NCBI GenBank assembly: GCA_037178975.1
Contig: JASJZH010000005.1
Span: forward strand, 1,736,001 to 1,800,000
Reading direction: 5' to 3'
Length of the DNA: 64,000 nucleotides
From: Oscheius tipulae
Lineage: Eukaryota; Nematoda; Chromadorea; Rhabditida; Rhabditidae
Shown here one piece after another: positions 12,501 through 23,916 of this stretch (the first letter of the stretch is position 1; each line of letters starts with the position of its first letter). Both the position numbers and the translations under genes were made by a program. A model generated the notes under the pieces. That model saw nothing but the letters and a program-made list of their open reading frames with translations. It made no database searches and was not told the DNA's origin.

Positions 12501-13595
12501 GAAATTTTTTTTTGTATTGAATGCTCAAATGATCAAGTCACGAAATATTTCTTGATCTTTAGTGACTACTGATGCATATAAAAATGACTCGCCAAAATAT
12601 AGTAGTGCAACAACTAGTTTCTTCGCATACTCGGCTATAAAATTGTTTCACCAAAGGTATAAACCCCGTCTTTGTATCTACTTCGTTCATTTTGTACCGT
12701 CGAGACAGAAAATAACGCTCGGCTAGGATAACACTTGACAGAAAAGGCCACAAACATTGTCAAACGTGATTAGAGTCGACTTGCGTCGCCTTGTATGCAA
12801 ATTATAAAAGTAGGATAAAAAGTGTTCAAAAAGCGCTAAAAAAAACTCTAAAAAAAATGTTTGGAAAACTTTTTCGAAAAATAATTTGTGCAAGTAGAAT
12901 CAATTGTACTGTTTCCATTCGCACAATGTTACTCTTGTATAGATGTTGAAACCTAAAAAGTTCACATTTTACTATCACGTTGTGCTATACTTTTATGTCT
13001 TTTTGAGAAAATGAAACATTTCATATTGTCTCAAGTAGAGTAATCGTTGACACATCTGTCCAGGACGGCAGCTCCATCGACCGCTCTGAATACCAATGGT
13101 CTTTTGTCACACTTTTTCTCGTGCACTTTCAATGCATTTCCCAGTTTCATCGTCTTTTCACGATTCGATGTTTTTTTCACTTTATGCGCCAATGACAGCC
13201 GTTCTAAGGGTCCTGGAGACGTAAACAGCCTCCATATGGTCATCTCCCATTGTCAGAGCGGAAGAGCCCCAAAGCCTAGACAATATGGGAGACACAGAGT
13301 GACAGATCTAGTAATCCTATTGGATCCTTCTGTTTACTGGTTTACTACGAGGAGGGATGACGATCGCAGATACCTCAACATAATTCTGGATGAGGGGTGA
13401 GGATGAAATATTGAGCACGAAAACAGACACGGATAGCGTGAGTAGAAGAGGGGGAAGCATGTGAAAGCGTTTTCTCAAAACAAAATTCCGTCAAAAATTT
13501 ATAAACCTCATTTAGGAAACTTTATGCCAAAAGAATGAAACCAAAAAGACTTTTAGGCCTTGCAAGAATAAAGATTTTGGACATAATGGAAAAGA
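9585..13595. promoter_or_regulatory. Ruby-like motif field (part 2), gene-poor
   Basis: No gene was recognised. TGTTTCA plus-strand starts: 10310, 10377, 10478, 10647, 10902 (full CTGTTTCA), 10973, 12644. Minus-strand copies: 9658, 9790, 11266, 11552, 12414, 13012. Six consecutive copies between 10,310 and 10,973 share the plus strand. Copies at 11266 and 11552 carry AAAAGTATA a few bases upstream of the core when read in motif orientation, as does 4979 in part 1. A GC-richer stretch at about 10,040-10,270 and a GAGAGA-rich stretch at about 11,880-12,190 interrupt the AT-rich DNA; neither resolves into a gene. Confidence 0.55.
12925..13020. repeat. Dispersed repeat, copy A (partner at 39,547-39,637)
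   Basis: The segment beginning GTTACTCTTGTATAGATGTT and running through CACGTTGTGCTATA to AAATGAAACA is repeated, with small differences, at 39,547-39,637 in the same orientation. Both copies end at a TGTTTCA motif on the minus strand, so a motif-bearing unit seems to have been copied. Confidence 0.7.
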
Positions 13596-13617
13596 ATGGA
13601 AGATACCAAGTTCCAAA

Positions 13618-13680
13618 AAATCTGTCTCACTGTCTCTCAGTCTCTCTGTTCCATTGTCTCTTTGTCTCTCTGTACCAGTA
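13618..13680. repeat. CTGTCTCT/TCTCTGTC tract upstream of the phosphatase gene
   Basis: A pyrimidine-rich tract built from GTCTCTCTGT-like units. The same units, on either strand, recur in introns at 14,340-14,400, 24,525-24,715, 25,705-25,755, 58,016-58,040 and 58,498-58,530, and in intergenic DNA at 50,690-50,850 and 62,930-63,075. Confidence 0.7.
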
Positions 13681-13872
13681 GCACCTTGGGTGGAGCAGTG
13701 ATTTCTCTTCTGAAAGTTTGTTTTGTTGTTTCAAATATTCAGACTTTTTGCAGCAAAGTTTGCAACTTTTATTGCTCTAAAACAACTTCAAAAAACAGAA
13801 CTTTTAGCAACAAAAGCTTCAAAGACAAAGGAAGTTCTTTGGTTCCACCAGCTGCGGCCCTGACTCGACGAC

Positions 13873-15344
13873 ATGGACATCAATCCGAAGGACGTGGAAC
13901 ACGACGACATAATAGGAGACGTCCTCATCAGAATCCTGTCGGCCCGCGTAATCGAGGACGCCCAGTGCAAGGACAAAAAGGAGCATACATTGTGGCTGGA
14001 CGTGGAGATACTGCCCGACGAGCTCTTCTACATCTGCCAGAAGGCCGAGGAGTCTTTCCAGCAACAGGAGACTCTACTGGAACTCGATCGCTCGCTGCTC
14101 CCGATCCATGTCGTCGCCGATCTGCATGGACAGGTCAGTCATCTGCTACGTCTGCTGAGGACCATTGGATCACCACAGAAGGAGACATACCTGTTCCTGG
14201 GGGACTATGTGGACCGCGGAGTACAGGGCATCGAGGTGATGGTTCTGCTACTTTGTCTCAAAATTCGCTACCCTTTCCAAGTTTTCCTCCTACGCGGAAA
14301 CCATGAAGACGTCAACACCAACCTCAACTAGTAAGCCTACTTCTCTATACCTATCTCTCTGTCTCATTTTCTCATTGTCTCTCACCGTTTCTCAATCTAA
14401 CTCTCCTTTTTTCAGTGGCTTCTACGAGGAATGTCTCCGACGCTGCCTTTGTGACCCAAATCTGGGAGAGAAACTGTGGCGATCCTTCTTGGGCGTCTTC
14501 AACTGGATGCCGCTGGCCGCGATCATCTCCGGTAAGAGAGGACGGATCTTCTGCTGTCATGGCGGCATCTCGCCGTTCATCAACCGCCTCGAGGACATCA
14601 ACAGCGTCGAGCGTCCCAGCATCATCCCGTCTTTCGGAATCGGCTGCGATCTGGTGTGGTCGGATCCTGGACCACAGTCCGGCTGGCAGGTCAGTCATCG
14701 CGGCATCAGCTTCGTCTTCGGACAGGACGTTTTGGAGCAGTTCTGTCGTAAACATAACATCGACATTGTGCTCAGAGGACATCAGATTACCGAGAAGATG
14801 TACCGCTTCGGCTACCGGATGAATCCTGGAGGTCGTCTGATCACTCTATTCTCCGCTCCCAACTACATGAACTACCGCAACAATGGGGCTGTCATTCGCA
14901 TCGACAGTAATCTGCGTCTTCAGTACAAGGTAAGTTTCTGTCTCTGTCTCTCATTCCAATCTTCAGGTCTACCGCGTGAAGACGTACAGCCTGTTGGAGA
15001 TTGTGCCGAAAAAGAAGTCGAGTCTGACGCTGTTCAACCGCAAGAAGATGAACAAAAGCCAGCAGAAGAAGGTCTCAGTGGACACGGACACGGAAGTCGA
15101 TCCGGAATCGATCTACAAGCCGGCTCGCAGCAACACGATCATGAGCAGCGCTGCCTCTACCACGGAGCACAAGTTGTCGATGAAGCTGTTACTGAAGACG
15201 GACGGCGAGAGCAGCTCCTACCAGCAGCAGCCTGTGGAGAGGACGTGCACGAAGAATAGCAGCTACGAGGAGCCGGCCGAGGCTGATACCCAGCAGCAGG
15301 CTAGAAAGAAGAAGAAGTCACAGATCTCGAAGAGGAGCGACTAG
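13873..15344 (+). CDS. PP1-like serine/threonine phosphatase (PPP family), divergent
   Basis: Exons 13873-14330, 14416-14929 and 14967-15344 give 449 residues; an in-frame TGA 12 bases upstream supports the start. Introns are 85 and 37 bases. The PPP catalytic core is clear: VVADLHGQ (usual form GDIHG), LFLGDYVDRG, LLRGNHED, FCCHGGISP, LRGHQ and TLFSAPNY, so the metal-binding Asp, His and Asn residues are kept although the first Gly is Ala. The C-terminus extends about 110 residues beyond the core as a Lys/Ser/Gln-rich basic tail ending KKKKSQISKRSD, unlike canonical PP1. It probably removes phosphate from Ser/Thr residues of protein substrates. Nematodes have many such divergent, often germline-expressed, PP1 relatives; that expression is inference here. 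Confidence 0.93.
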
Positions 15345-16647
15345 GAAAGAGTAGAGAGGTAGAGAGGATAATTGAGAACGTAAACTGTTTCAACATTGTC
15401 CAGTGTTCTTTTTTTTGGAATTACTGTAGTCTCCTCTTGGTATTCTTAGCAAGCCTCTTGTCAGTATCCATAATGTGTTTCAAGTTTGCTATAAAAAGGA
15501 AACAGTTGGCCAAAAATTCCAAAAAAGGTGAACAAGTCTACTGGATGTCCTAGTTGCGAAAAAATGTTTTAGCAGAATATGAAAAGATAGCAAGAAACTG
15601 AAGCTGATGGTTTTGTCTGTCTCAGGATACACTCATATTGCTCTAGCTTTAGTTTTTTTTGTTTCACCGAAACTTGATAAACGCAGATACTTTTGAACCA
15701 ATGTTTCTTCTCTTTAGAAAAAAGAACATTTGAGGTAGTTTTTGGCCCTGAGTCGGTTAAACACGCTTATAAGTCTAAAAAACGTATGTAAAGCATGGAA
15801 AAACGCAAGATATGGATTTTCAGTGATGTTCGTGACGGGACCAGATTTGAAAAAGTGCAGTAAGGCACATTTTCGAGGGATCACAACCTAGCCACGAAAA
15901 CATGATACTCCTTTTGAACATAAGCTCGCCAAAGCGTAACTAACCTATGCTCCAAATGGGTGCCATAGTTTTCATATTCCCCTAGAAATGCGCGCTGCTG
16001 ACACTGATCCGGTGGCCAACGCTTCTTGGGGCCAGGGAATTTGGAAACATTGGAGTGACCCGTTCCAAGACGATGTCGTGGTACGTGATAAAAAAGTGGA
16101 ATAGCTTTGGGAATATACATTTCGGACTGTACGGCTATCTGAAATGTTTCACGTTCATCACAAGAGTAAAGAATTGAAGAAGACGTCAATGATGTCTCCA
16201 ATTGTCACCATGATATTTTCTGCAATCTATTTTCTGGCAGTAGTACTGTCGAAGTTTCACAAATTTGCAATCAATCTGGCAGCAATTGATTACATGAAAC
16301 TGTATAGCTTTTTCAAAATGTCATGTTTCTGGCGACCTTCATAATAGCTAAATGTTGCAGGGAATGTAATCCTGTAGCGGAAGCAGAAAGTCAGAAAAGT
16401 GTCGTGGTTGTCTTTGCCCAGTACCTAGATCTTCAGTGTACCACTGCCTAAATGTTTCATCACTTTTCTAAAAGTCAGCTGTCTGTACTCTTCTAGTCTG
16501 CGCATTTCTCGCATTCTGAAAAAAACCGTCTTACAAGGAAAGACATGTATTTTCTGTCAGAGTATCATACAGACGGAGATGAAGAGGATTATGAGACCAA
16601 AATGAAGAGTTATGAGCATAAAAACACCTGTTTTCTGTAAAAAAGAG
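15345..16647. promoter_or_regulatory. Ruby-like motifs in the PP1/FIGL-1 convergent intergenic region
   Basis: TGTTTCA copies, all on the plus strand, start at 15386 (CTGTTTCAAC), 15476, 15660, 16145 and 16453. No coding signal is seen between the phosphatase stop and the fidgetin-like 1 stop. A TACT followed by GTAGTCTCC sits about 32 bases downstream of the 15386 core and would fit a YRNT transcript start, but such 4-mers are common by chance. Confidence 0.5.
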
Positions 16648-19600
16648 TCAACGTAGGCATCCGAACTGCTTGTCCCACTTCCTGTAGACGTCGAGATCCT
16701 TCTGTTCGACAGTGGCTCGAACATTTTTGGCCGCGTCGGTGAAATCACGACCGCTTATTGGCCGAATCCGCTCTGCGGGGATGGTCTCAATGTCCGTGTC
16801 CTCCATCTGGTCGATCTCGCGAATCGGGCCCATTGCGGCCTCGTTGCACAGCTGACGCATGTCGGCTCCGGAATAGCCTGAAATTTGGACGGTTTTAGAG
16901 GGTTTCGGCTCGTAATCTGGCCACTTTTTGGCAGTAAATACACACGTAAGTTGCTAGTTTTCTGGCATTTTGCTCGGAAATGTTCATTGAAGGACGATCT
17001 TTGACCGTTTTTTCTACAGTAAAATCATTCAAACGGGTAATCCAGTCTAAAGCTATAAAAAGGTGGTAATAAGCCCTTTTTTCTCATGTTAATCCCTAAA
17101 AAGGGCTCCAACTGCTTCTTATAAGTTTTTCCTCTGAACTATCGTAATCTGACTACTTTTGTATCACCAAACCTAGAAATTTCGTTTAGAATTTTACAGA
17201 ATAAACACAATTGCTGTGTAATAGAGATTCTCCGAAAATCGACTTTTTGTCAAAAAACCTTCCTCTACAGAAAAAAACAGCTAAAATCGATCACAGACCT
17301 TCAGTCAACTTGCCAATTTCCTCATAATCCCCGGCCGCGAGCGAGTTTTCCATTCCGTCGAGGAGATTTTCGACAATTTTCAGACGAGCCTCGGCCTCCG
17401 GAAGCGCTATGTAGAGGCGTTTGGCAAAACGGCGTCTGGCTGCCTCGTCGAGCTCGTAGGGACGATTTGTGGCTCCGAGGACGAGCAGGCGCTCGTCGGA
17501 TTTCGTGGCCACACCGTCCAACTGGACGAGAAATTCCGTTTTTATGCGACGTGAGGACTCGTGCTCGGATTCGGAGCGAGAGGAGAGCAGGGAGTCGATC
17601 TGAAATTTGGAGATTTCAGGAATAAAATGTCATAATTTTTTATTCAAAAATATATATTGTAAGACCTTCCAGGCTCCCAAGAAATCAAATCTATTATGTT
17701 CCACTCTTCTAACAGTTAATTGATAACAAATGGCGAGTTCCAATTTTTTTTCACACGAAAGTGCATGAACTTGTACGCTTTGACAGCAGAAAAGGTTATA
17801 GATTCAGCACTAGCTCTCTGCCAATATGTTCTAATCCTTACTGTCATCTTCTGTTCAGCTAATTCTCTCCCTTTTTCTCCAAAAAATTTTAGCTCTAAAT
17901 CCACGAAAATTAATAACTTTAGCACCAGAAAGTGTGTTTCCCATTCGGAAAGGCCGTGTTTTAGTAATTTTTTTTTTACGAAACTTGGTAACTTCAATGC
18001 CGGAAACGGTGCCAAAGTATTCAAAAATGAAGGTCCTGGCAACTTCTTCAAACCCTATAGCGTCTCTATGGCTTGAGGTTCAGAGATCAAAATGTATTAT
18101 GTTTTTTAACAGAAATTTGATGCATGAAAATAGACTATTTTCTAAGCAAGAACGCTTTAAAAACACGTCAGAAAAGAAGCCCACCTCATCGATGAAGATC
18201 ACACTTGGGAGCTTTATTCTTGCCACGGCGAACAGGGCGCGGACCAGCTTCTCTCCTTCTCCGACCCATTTAGAGGTCAACGAGCTCGCGCTGATGTTGA
18301 AGAAGGTCGCTTGCGACTGCGAGGCGACGCATTTTCCTGGAAATTTATGGTTTTATACCAAAAAAAAAAGAACAGAAAAAGTACCTATCATGGTTTTTCC
18401 TGTCCCTGGTGGCCCGAACAGGAGGACTCCTTTGGGCGGGGCTCGAATTCCCTTGAAGATGTCGGGCCGCTTGAAGGGGAGGACGACAATCTCGCGAAGA
18501 GCCTTCTTGGCCGCCTCCAGACCGGCCACGTCCGCCCAGCCGGTATTTGTGTGCGTGTGCATGATCTGCAAAAGAGGAGTTTCGAGGGAGTTTACAACTG
18601 AAAATATATATTTTTGATGTCTTTCTGCCAATCTACATGTCTTCTGCTTTTATTCTGTCTATTTATGCTCATTGTTTCTTCTGATTCTTGCTCAGGCCCT
18701 TGGCGTGTGTTCGCAGTCAGCTGGAATGTTCGGGGAGTGTTATCTCAAACATTATATTTTCTCCTGCCGCAGAGTTTCTTCGGCCCATACGAAGTTGCTT
18801 TTCTCTTTATAGGCCGATTGTCATTTGTTCGATTTCTCAGCCCTTTCTGGGTATTTGTAGATTATCGATGTTTCATGTGGTTCAAGGGCCGGTCAATTTC
18901 AACTGCAACATGTTCACATTTCGTCTACAGTAGCATCTTCCTCGTATACAGTCAGTCTCTCTTCGTCCTTATTATATTCCCATTCAGAATAGCAGTCTTC
19001 AATCTCTCTCATACAGACTCAGGTCAGTTTCTTATTTTTAAAGTTCAATCTCTCCAATTCGTTGGGTCATCAGGTGTCCATTCTGTCTCTCACTGCTATT
19101 GTCTTTGGTCATGCTATTACTCCCTCTAGTGACGGGTCAACCTCTTATTGTGAAATGATGTGAGTTTTTGGCCAGTAGTACTTAACAGTTTGTTCTTCTT
19201 TGAGAGACTCTTCCAGCTGGCTGCTTTGTAATATTGCCTGTTTTCCGATCAGTCATTTCTCTCAATTAATCGCTTCATTTCTTCTACCTTCCGGTTTTCT
19301 CTTTTTTTTTGTTTGTATCCGCTTTCCTTAGTAGCTCTCTGACCAAATATACTTCCTGTCTGCTGATTTACACACTTCTATTCAAATGGTTCTTTCCCAG
19401 AAGCAGTCACTCTTTAACTGGATAAATTTATCCATTCTATCCTTCTAGTCTTCGTAACTTTTTACCACGTCCGTTAGCTCTCTCTCTTTTTTATCGAAAA
19501 AAACATAAAAACCCGCCTCGGACTCTATCAGCGATATAATATTATCGTCAAAGTTCTTCAGCGTTGGATTTTCGGCCTTCAGTCCTCCGGTTCCCTTCTG

Positions 19601-20637
19601 ATCTCGGCCGCCGCCATCATTCGTCATTCCCATGGACACTGGAGGTTTCCTTGACGATCCCGTACCGACTCGCTTATTGCCGAAGAATCGAGAAGTCGGC
19701 GCCTGGCCGCTGTCGCTCTGGGATGAGGACTGAAATTACGGGTTTTGGCCTGGAAAAAAATGGATGAAACCTCGACGGAGACGACCTGTTTGACCTCGCG
19801 GACGACGCTGCTCCCAGACGCGGCCCGAAAATCGTTCGCCAGATCGCCAAAATTCCAGCCGCGCATCTGCACACGACCATTTTTGTCCTTCTTCGGGGCG
19901 GCTAGGATGCGGTCCTTCTTCTCCGATATGTTAGACGCCGACTCCTGCTGCAGGCGCACGTTATTCTTGTTCTTTCCTTCCTGAAAATGATGGAATTGGT
20001 GTGATTTTTTTTGTCGTAATCCAACACGCCGAGTGTTAAAAATATGGCCTTTCGCGTTATATGAGCAAGCTAAAACACATAAAAAAGATGTGTCCTGCAA
20101 GCAAAATCTGAAATTTTCAGATGACGAGTCTTTTCTCAAAAAGTCAACTGTTCTTGCTCAAATAGACTTGATATTTTTCTTTCTCTTCATAAGCACAGGT
20201 AATCTCGGGGGTCTACTATTCATTTGGCTTTGAGTTCGAAAAGTACTCATATTTTCTCCTTTCTCCCAGAAACCATCGAAAAAGCTTACCGGATCAATGA
20301 CGTTCATGACGGCCTTGTTCAGCGCCTGTACTTGGACGTCGCCGCTGAAGTCGAAGAAGGTTCCCTTGGTCCTGTTGATAGAGTTCGGCTGTTCCGTCTC
20401 GACTATAGGTCGTTTCCTCGGCGGTCTCTCGGTCTGTCCTCGTGTGCTTGACGACGAGTCGGCCTCGTCTATAATAATTTCATCGTCATCGTCATCGTGG
20501 AGCCGGTTCCGTTCGTTCAAGGGCTGACGGCCCGGCTCGGAGAGATTCTCGCGGCTTCGTGACTTCTTGGCCCGCTTGCCAAGGAAAAACGGGCTACCAT
20601 CGAAGCCCTCGGCCGGGTAGCGCTCGCCACGGGACAT
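16648..20637 (-). CDS. figl-1: Fidgetin-like 1 AAA ATPase
   Basis: Seven exons (20290-20637, 19771-19980, 19517-19729, 18385-18565, 18185-18336, 17299-17599, 16648-16877) close in phase to 544 residues. The AAA domain is complete: [14 protein letters not shown] (Walker A), SVIFIDEIDSLL (Walker B), LVLGATNRP and DEAARRRF (arginine finger region), ending in the family-typical [10 protein letters not shown]. The N-terminal exon has basic, NLS-like patches ([17 protein letters not shown]) and an acidic SUMO-interaction-like motif [14 protein letters not shown]. elegans FIGL-1 is reported to bind SUMO. FIGNL1 proteins act in nuclei in mitosis and recombination. CTTGCAG directly precedes the ATG, suggesting trans-splicing. 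The 951-base intron needs a GC donor (GAG|GCGGGT) to give IESE-IM as in the family; another donor is GTG|GTAAAA 63 bases later. Confidence 0.93.
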
Positions 20638-21228
20638 CTGCAAGCTGATATGTTGAGAGAAGTTGGAAAAGTTGGCAAATTTCAGTTTCTGGAAGCTTCC
20701 AGGGGGATTTTCTAGCAAAGAGTCAGGTTGGAAGCATTTTTAGGCTGCTATCTATCTGCTGGTAGTGGATTCCTAAGGAAACTGTAATGTATCGAAAAAT
20801 AGGGAAATAAGACAACTTTTTCGCACTCGAGTCAAAGGCGCAAAGCCGGTGCAGCGCTTTTTCTCAAAATCTACCTTATACACCCTTGACGTTATTTCTG
20901 TTCAAGGTCCAAATGAATCTCCAGCAAAAATGACGCCAAAGGTGCAGGTTTGAGGTAAACTCTCCGACTTGTTGAATCGAGCTAATTTTCACGAGTTTGA
21001 ACCGGCACACCCCTGGCGTCATTTTTGTCGGTAGCGTCTACCGCGATTTGGATTTCCGTACATCTCTGCAAGCTTCAAAATATTTCGCTAGGAAGCAACT
21101 ACAACTTTAAAACCGAGACCAGGAGAACAAATCTACATCATCTTTATGGAATGTAACGACGACAAAAAGTGCGCGTGTGAAACGAGGCCTAAAAGACGAG
21201 AGCCGTGTCCATTCTTCTCTAGTTCTTC
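20638..21228. other. Intergenic region with a short inverted repeat
   Basis: No gene is seen. AAATGACGCCAAAGGTG (about 20,937) and CCCTGGCGTCATTTTTG (about 21,011) form an inverted repeat of roughly 12-15 pairs. GTCAAAGGCGCAAAGCCGG at about 20,832, followed by TGCAGCG, resembles the left end of the inverted-repeat element at 56,490-56,860, so this may be a diverged relative. Confidence 0.45.
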
Positions 21229-21433
21229 TTAACGGGCTTTCCGGCTTCCCAGCTGGTGATCTAGATCGATTTTTATGCAGGCAAATAGCCAAAAAAAAAA
21301 GTACCTTTAGAGTGGTTCCGGTGGTGGTCTTGGGGGTTCCTTTGCTGACCGCCTTCATGCAGTTGCGGGTGACCTCGGCGGCGATCTGCGAGAAGCGAAC
21401 GTAGTTGATCCCGGCGGCTCTCCAGGCGACCAT
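21229..21433 (-). CDS. ATP5F1E: Mitochondrial ATP synthase epsilon subunit
   Basis: Exons 21305-21433 and 21232-21252 plus a TAA stop (21229-21231) encode 50 residues, the normal size of this subunit. The sequence begins MVAWRAAGINYVRFSQIAA, the conserved start of the F1 epsilon subunit (the small mitochondrial protein, not the bacterial epsilon), and ends in a short basic tail LGSRKAR. It sits in the central stalk of F1 at the matrix side of the inner mitochondrial membrane. ATTTTCAG lies 10 bases before the ATG, consistent with a trans-splice acceptor. The 52-base intron starts GTACTTTT. The last exon is short and is the least certain part. Confidence 0.9.
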
Positions 21434-22436
21434 GATTCTCTACTGAAAATGAGACGATTTTTGAAAGGAAAAGAGCGTAAAAAGTTGTCAAGATCGAGGC
21501 CGGAAAAGAGAAGGAGGTCTTCAGAGAACATTCAGTGCCGAAAACGATGGATATAAAGAGAAATAAACTGGTAAAAGAGAGGTATAGCTGTGAACTTTCA
21601 ACTAGAACCGATAACGAGGGCTTTGGAAGACAGAAAACAGCTATTATAGGCAGAGATGTCAAATGATGAATTGCAATGGCTTTCGGGGTGAAAAATGAGT
21701 AATTTCTGAAGAAATGAAACGGTATTTTGGGCTAGAGCACTAAATCAGCGGTCAAAGCAAGACAAAAACAACAGAAAATTAGAGCAAGTACAAATTCAAG
21801 ATGACGTTGTCAATGTTTGTAAGCCTTTTCTAGTTCTCTTAAAGCACAAAATCTTTCTAGATGTCAGAAAAGTTCTGTAGCTGTCTCCAATACAAAAACA
21901 GCAGCTATCGAGAAGAAAAGTAGTGTGGAAGGAGGAAAAAAGAAGCAATAGAAGGACTAGCGGAATTGCCATTTCCAAGCGTTCTTTTCAAGATTTCCTG
22001 ACACAGAAGCCTGCCTTGCACAGCAATGTGTTTAGTCATGTGTACGCCAAAATTATCAGGATTCGAGGGGAAAAAAGCGAAGAAAAAGGAGACAAAGAGC
22101 GGGAAAATTGAAGGATTCACTGCTTGGACTGGCGCTAAACAGCGTGCAAGATGTAAAATTGCTTCTCTTGTTGGAATTTATATCTTTCCCGGGATTTCTC
22201 GTGTAAAAGTCGGTATTTTGGGCTAAAAAAGTTTCGGAGCAACAAGTAGAACCTTTGAAGCAAAAAATGTACGAGAAAAGAGGAATAAAATTGACTTGAA
22301 GCAATTATTGTGACAGTAGAACACGAACAAAACAGATAGTCTTATTCCTGCCAGTTACAAGCAATAAAAGTCACAACAATTTGCATAATTTGGACTAGAA
22401 AATGGGCCCGTTTGTGCTTGAAAAAGTCCTCGAAAC
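21434..22436. other. Intergenic region without recognised features
   Basis: About 1 kb between the ATP synthase epsilon start and the MTFP1 stop. Open frames here have poor composition, no homology I recognise and no paired splice sites. No exact TGTTTCA motif occurs, unlike the other large gaps, which fits a transcribed spacer between genes of one operon, though this is inference. Confidence 0.5.
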
Positions 22437-23296
22437 CTAGTCCATCTTCTCGGCCACCGGCTGACGATTGCTGTAGTACTTGCGCACGGTCTCATTCATG
22501 CCAATCTCGACGGCAGAGTCGATCGGATGCACGATGAAGGGGATGGTTCCGAGTCCTATAGCCGTCACAATCCATTTGCGCATCGGCGCGGGCCAGCTCG
22601 TCGTTCTGGAAGCCTTTTTTTGTTGTGTAAACTTGGGGGAAACGAACTTGTTGAGCAGGATTTCACTGTAATGACAGACGCGATTGATTGTGAAGCCGGG
22701 AATGGCGACGGAGGCCAAGGCTTGCCAGAGGAAGGTATCAGCAGCTGCTATGGCCACCCGTTTTCGTCTCTCCTCAGCCGTGGGCCAAGGCTGCTGAAAA
22801 ATAAAGCGATTTTCTTGTTTTATTGGATGTTTTTCAAGGAAAAAGCACGGAAAAACATGACAAAGCAAAGGAAACGTACGAGCCTTGTGAACCTTCTTGC
22901 TCTTGTCCATCGCGTCGGCGCAGGCGTAGCCCAGAGCCACGACATAAGTCGCCTTCACTGCCGCCGTGTGCAACATCGAGCGGAAAGCCTCGCCAATCTC
23001 GTTGGCATAGCCTGAAAGTTGCTTGATGTCAGAAAAATACGTATTTTGGGCCTCCAGAGATAAAAACCGATATTTTCCGTCTTTGAGAGCCACAAGAGCC
23101 TTGCAAACAGCTCTAGCTCCGATTTTTGTACCCTAAACGCGATTTTGAGCCAGTAAACACATTGCAAGCCATGGGAACATCATAAGCCTGAAGGAAAGAG
23201 CAAAAACTGACCCAAGTAGCGAATTGGCGTGTCCCTGTAGACGTCGATCTTCTCGAGCTCAGCCTGGATAAGGCTGAAGGAGTCGACGCCGGTCAT
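22437..23296 (-). CDS. MTFP1: Mitochondrial fission process protein 1 (MTFP1/MTP18)
   Basis: Exons 23212-23296, 22893-23011 and 22437-22793 join in phase to about 186 residues. Family hallmarks are VYRDTPIRYLGYANEVG-like (here DVYRDTPIRYLGYANEIG), TFLWQALASVAIPGFTINR and IPFIVHPIDSAVE. These belong to the small inner-mitochondrial-membrane protein that promotes fission. GCCAATTTTCCAG stands four bases before the ATG and looks like a trans-splice acceptor. The second donor (AAG|GTTCAC) is weak, but it is the only one keeping the frame, and it gives the family spacing between DKSKK and the next exon. Same strand as ATP synthase epsilon and FIGL-1 downstream. Confidence 0.93.
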
Positions 23297-23916
23297 CTTT
23301 CTGGAAAATTGGCATGATTTTACCGTTTCTTTGAGAAAAAGGAAGAGAAATGGAAAAATGTGATGGGAAAAAAGTCTAAGGAGTAGATTTTCGAGATCTT
23401 CAAAGCTTCCAGGGTAGTGTGACATGTTCTCCTCGGTTTTCTGATATTTTGTTTTTGCCAAATCCGGCAAAAAACCGGCTGAAAAAGGCACAAAAATGAC
23501 CAAGAAACTCGAAGAAATGCCAAAGAAACGGTTTTTGGGCGGTCCAATTATTTGGTATGAAATTGCGTACCAGAGCAGCCTACAGTAACCCGAAAGATCT
23601 GTTTTTGCCCCTTTAACAGATCAAAAACATATTTTTCAGCATTTCAATGTTCTGCAGTATTGTAGAGAATTGAAAGAACTACAACTTTGCAAAGCATGCC
23701 AAAGCTGGACAATGAGATTTTCAGGCCGAAAAATGGACTATTCTACTGACACTTGTGTTGAAAGACAATTTAGCTTGCAGCAATTAGACAATGCTTTGTT
23801 GTTTGCAAGCACAAGAACTGAAGTTTCAAAGAGTGGAAACAATCACATTCGTCTCCAGCTCCTCCAGAAATGGGTAGGTTCCCTACCAGGTCCCGAAACA
23901 ACAGCAAATCTACCAG
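23297..23916. other. Divergent promoter region with hairpin repeat copy 4
   Basis: Between the MTFP1 start (minus) and the transporter (plus). Bases 23650-23695 carry a copy of the stem-loop family (TTCTGCAGTATTGTAGA and ACTACAACTTTGCAAAG). An open frame runs through it into the transporter, but it starts at TTG and crosses the repeat, so the transporter's true first exon or start is unresolved here. Confidence 0.6.

Noticed and set aside
18600-19440. Plus-strand open frames (up to 171 residues) inside the FIGL-1 intron
   Set aside because: They are low-complexity, Phe/Ser/Leu-rich readings of a pyrimidine-rich intron, with no coding periodicity or homology.
23670-23916. Upstream extension of the transporter frame as its N-terminus
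   Set aside because: It would start at TTG and run through a dispersed hairpin repeat; the sequence has no transporter character before about 23,960.
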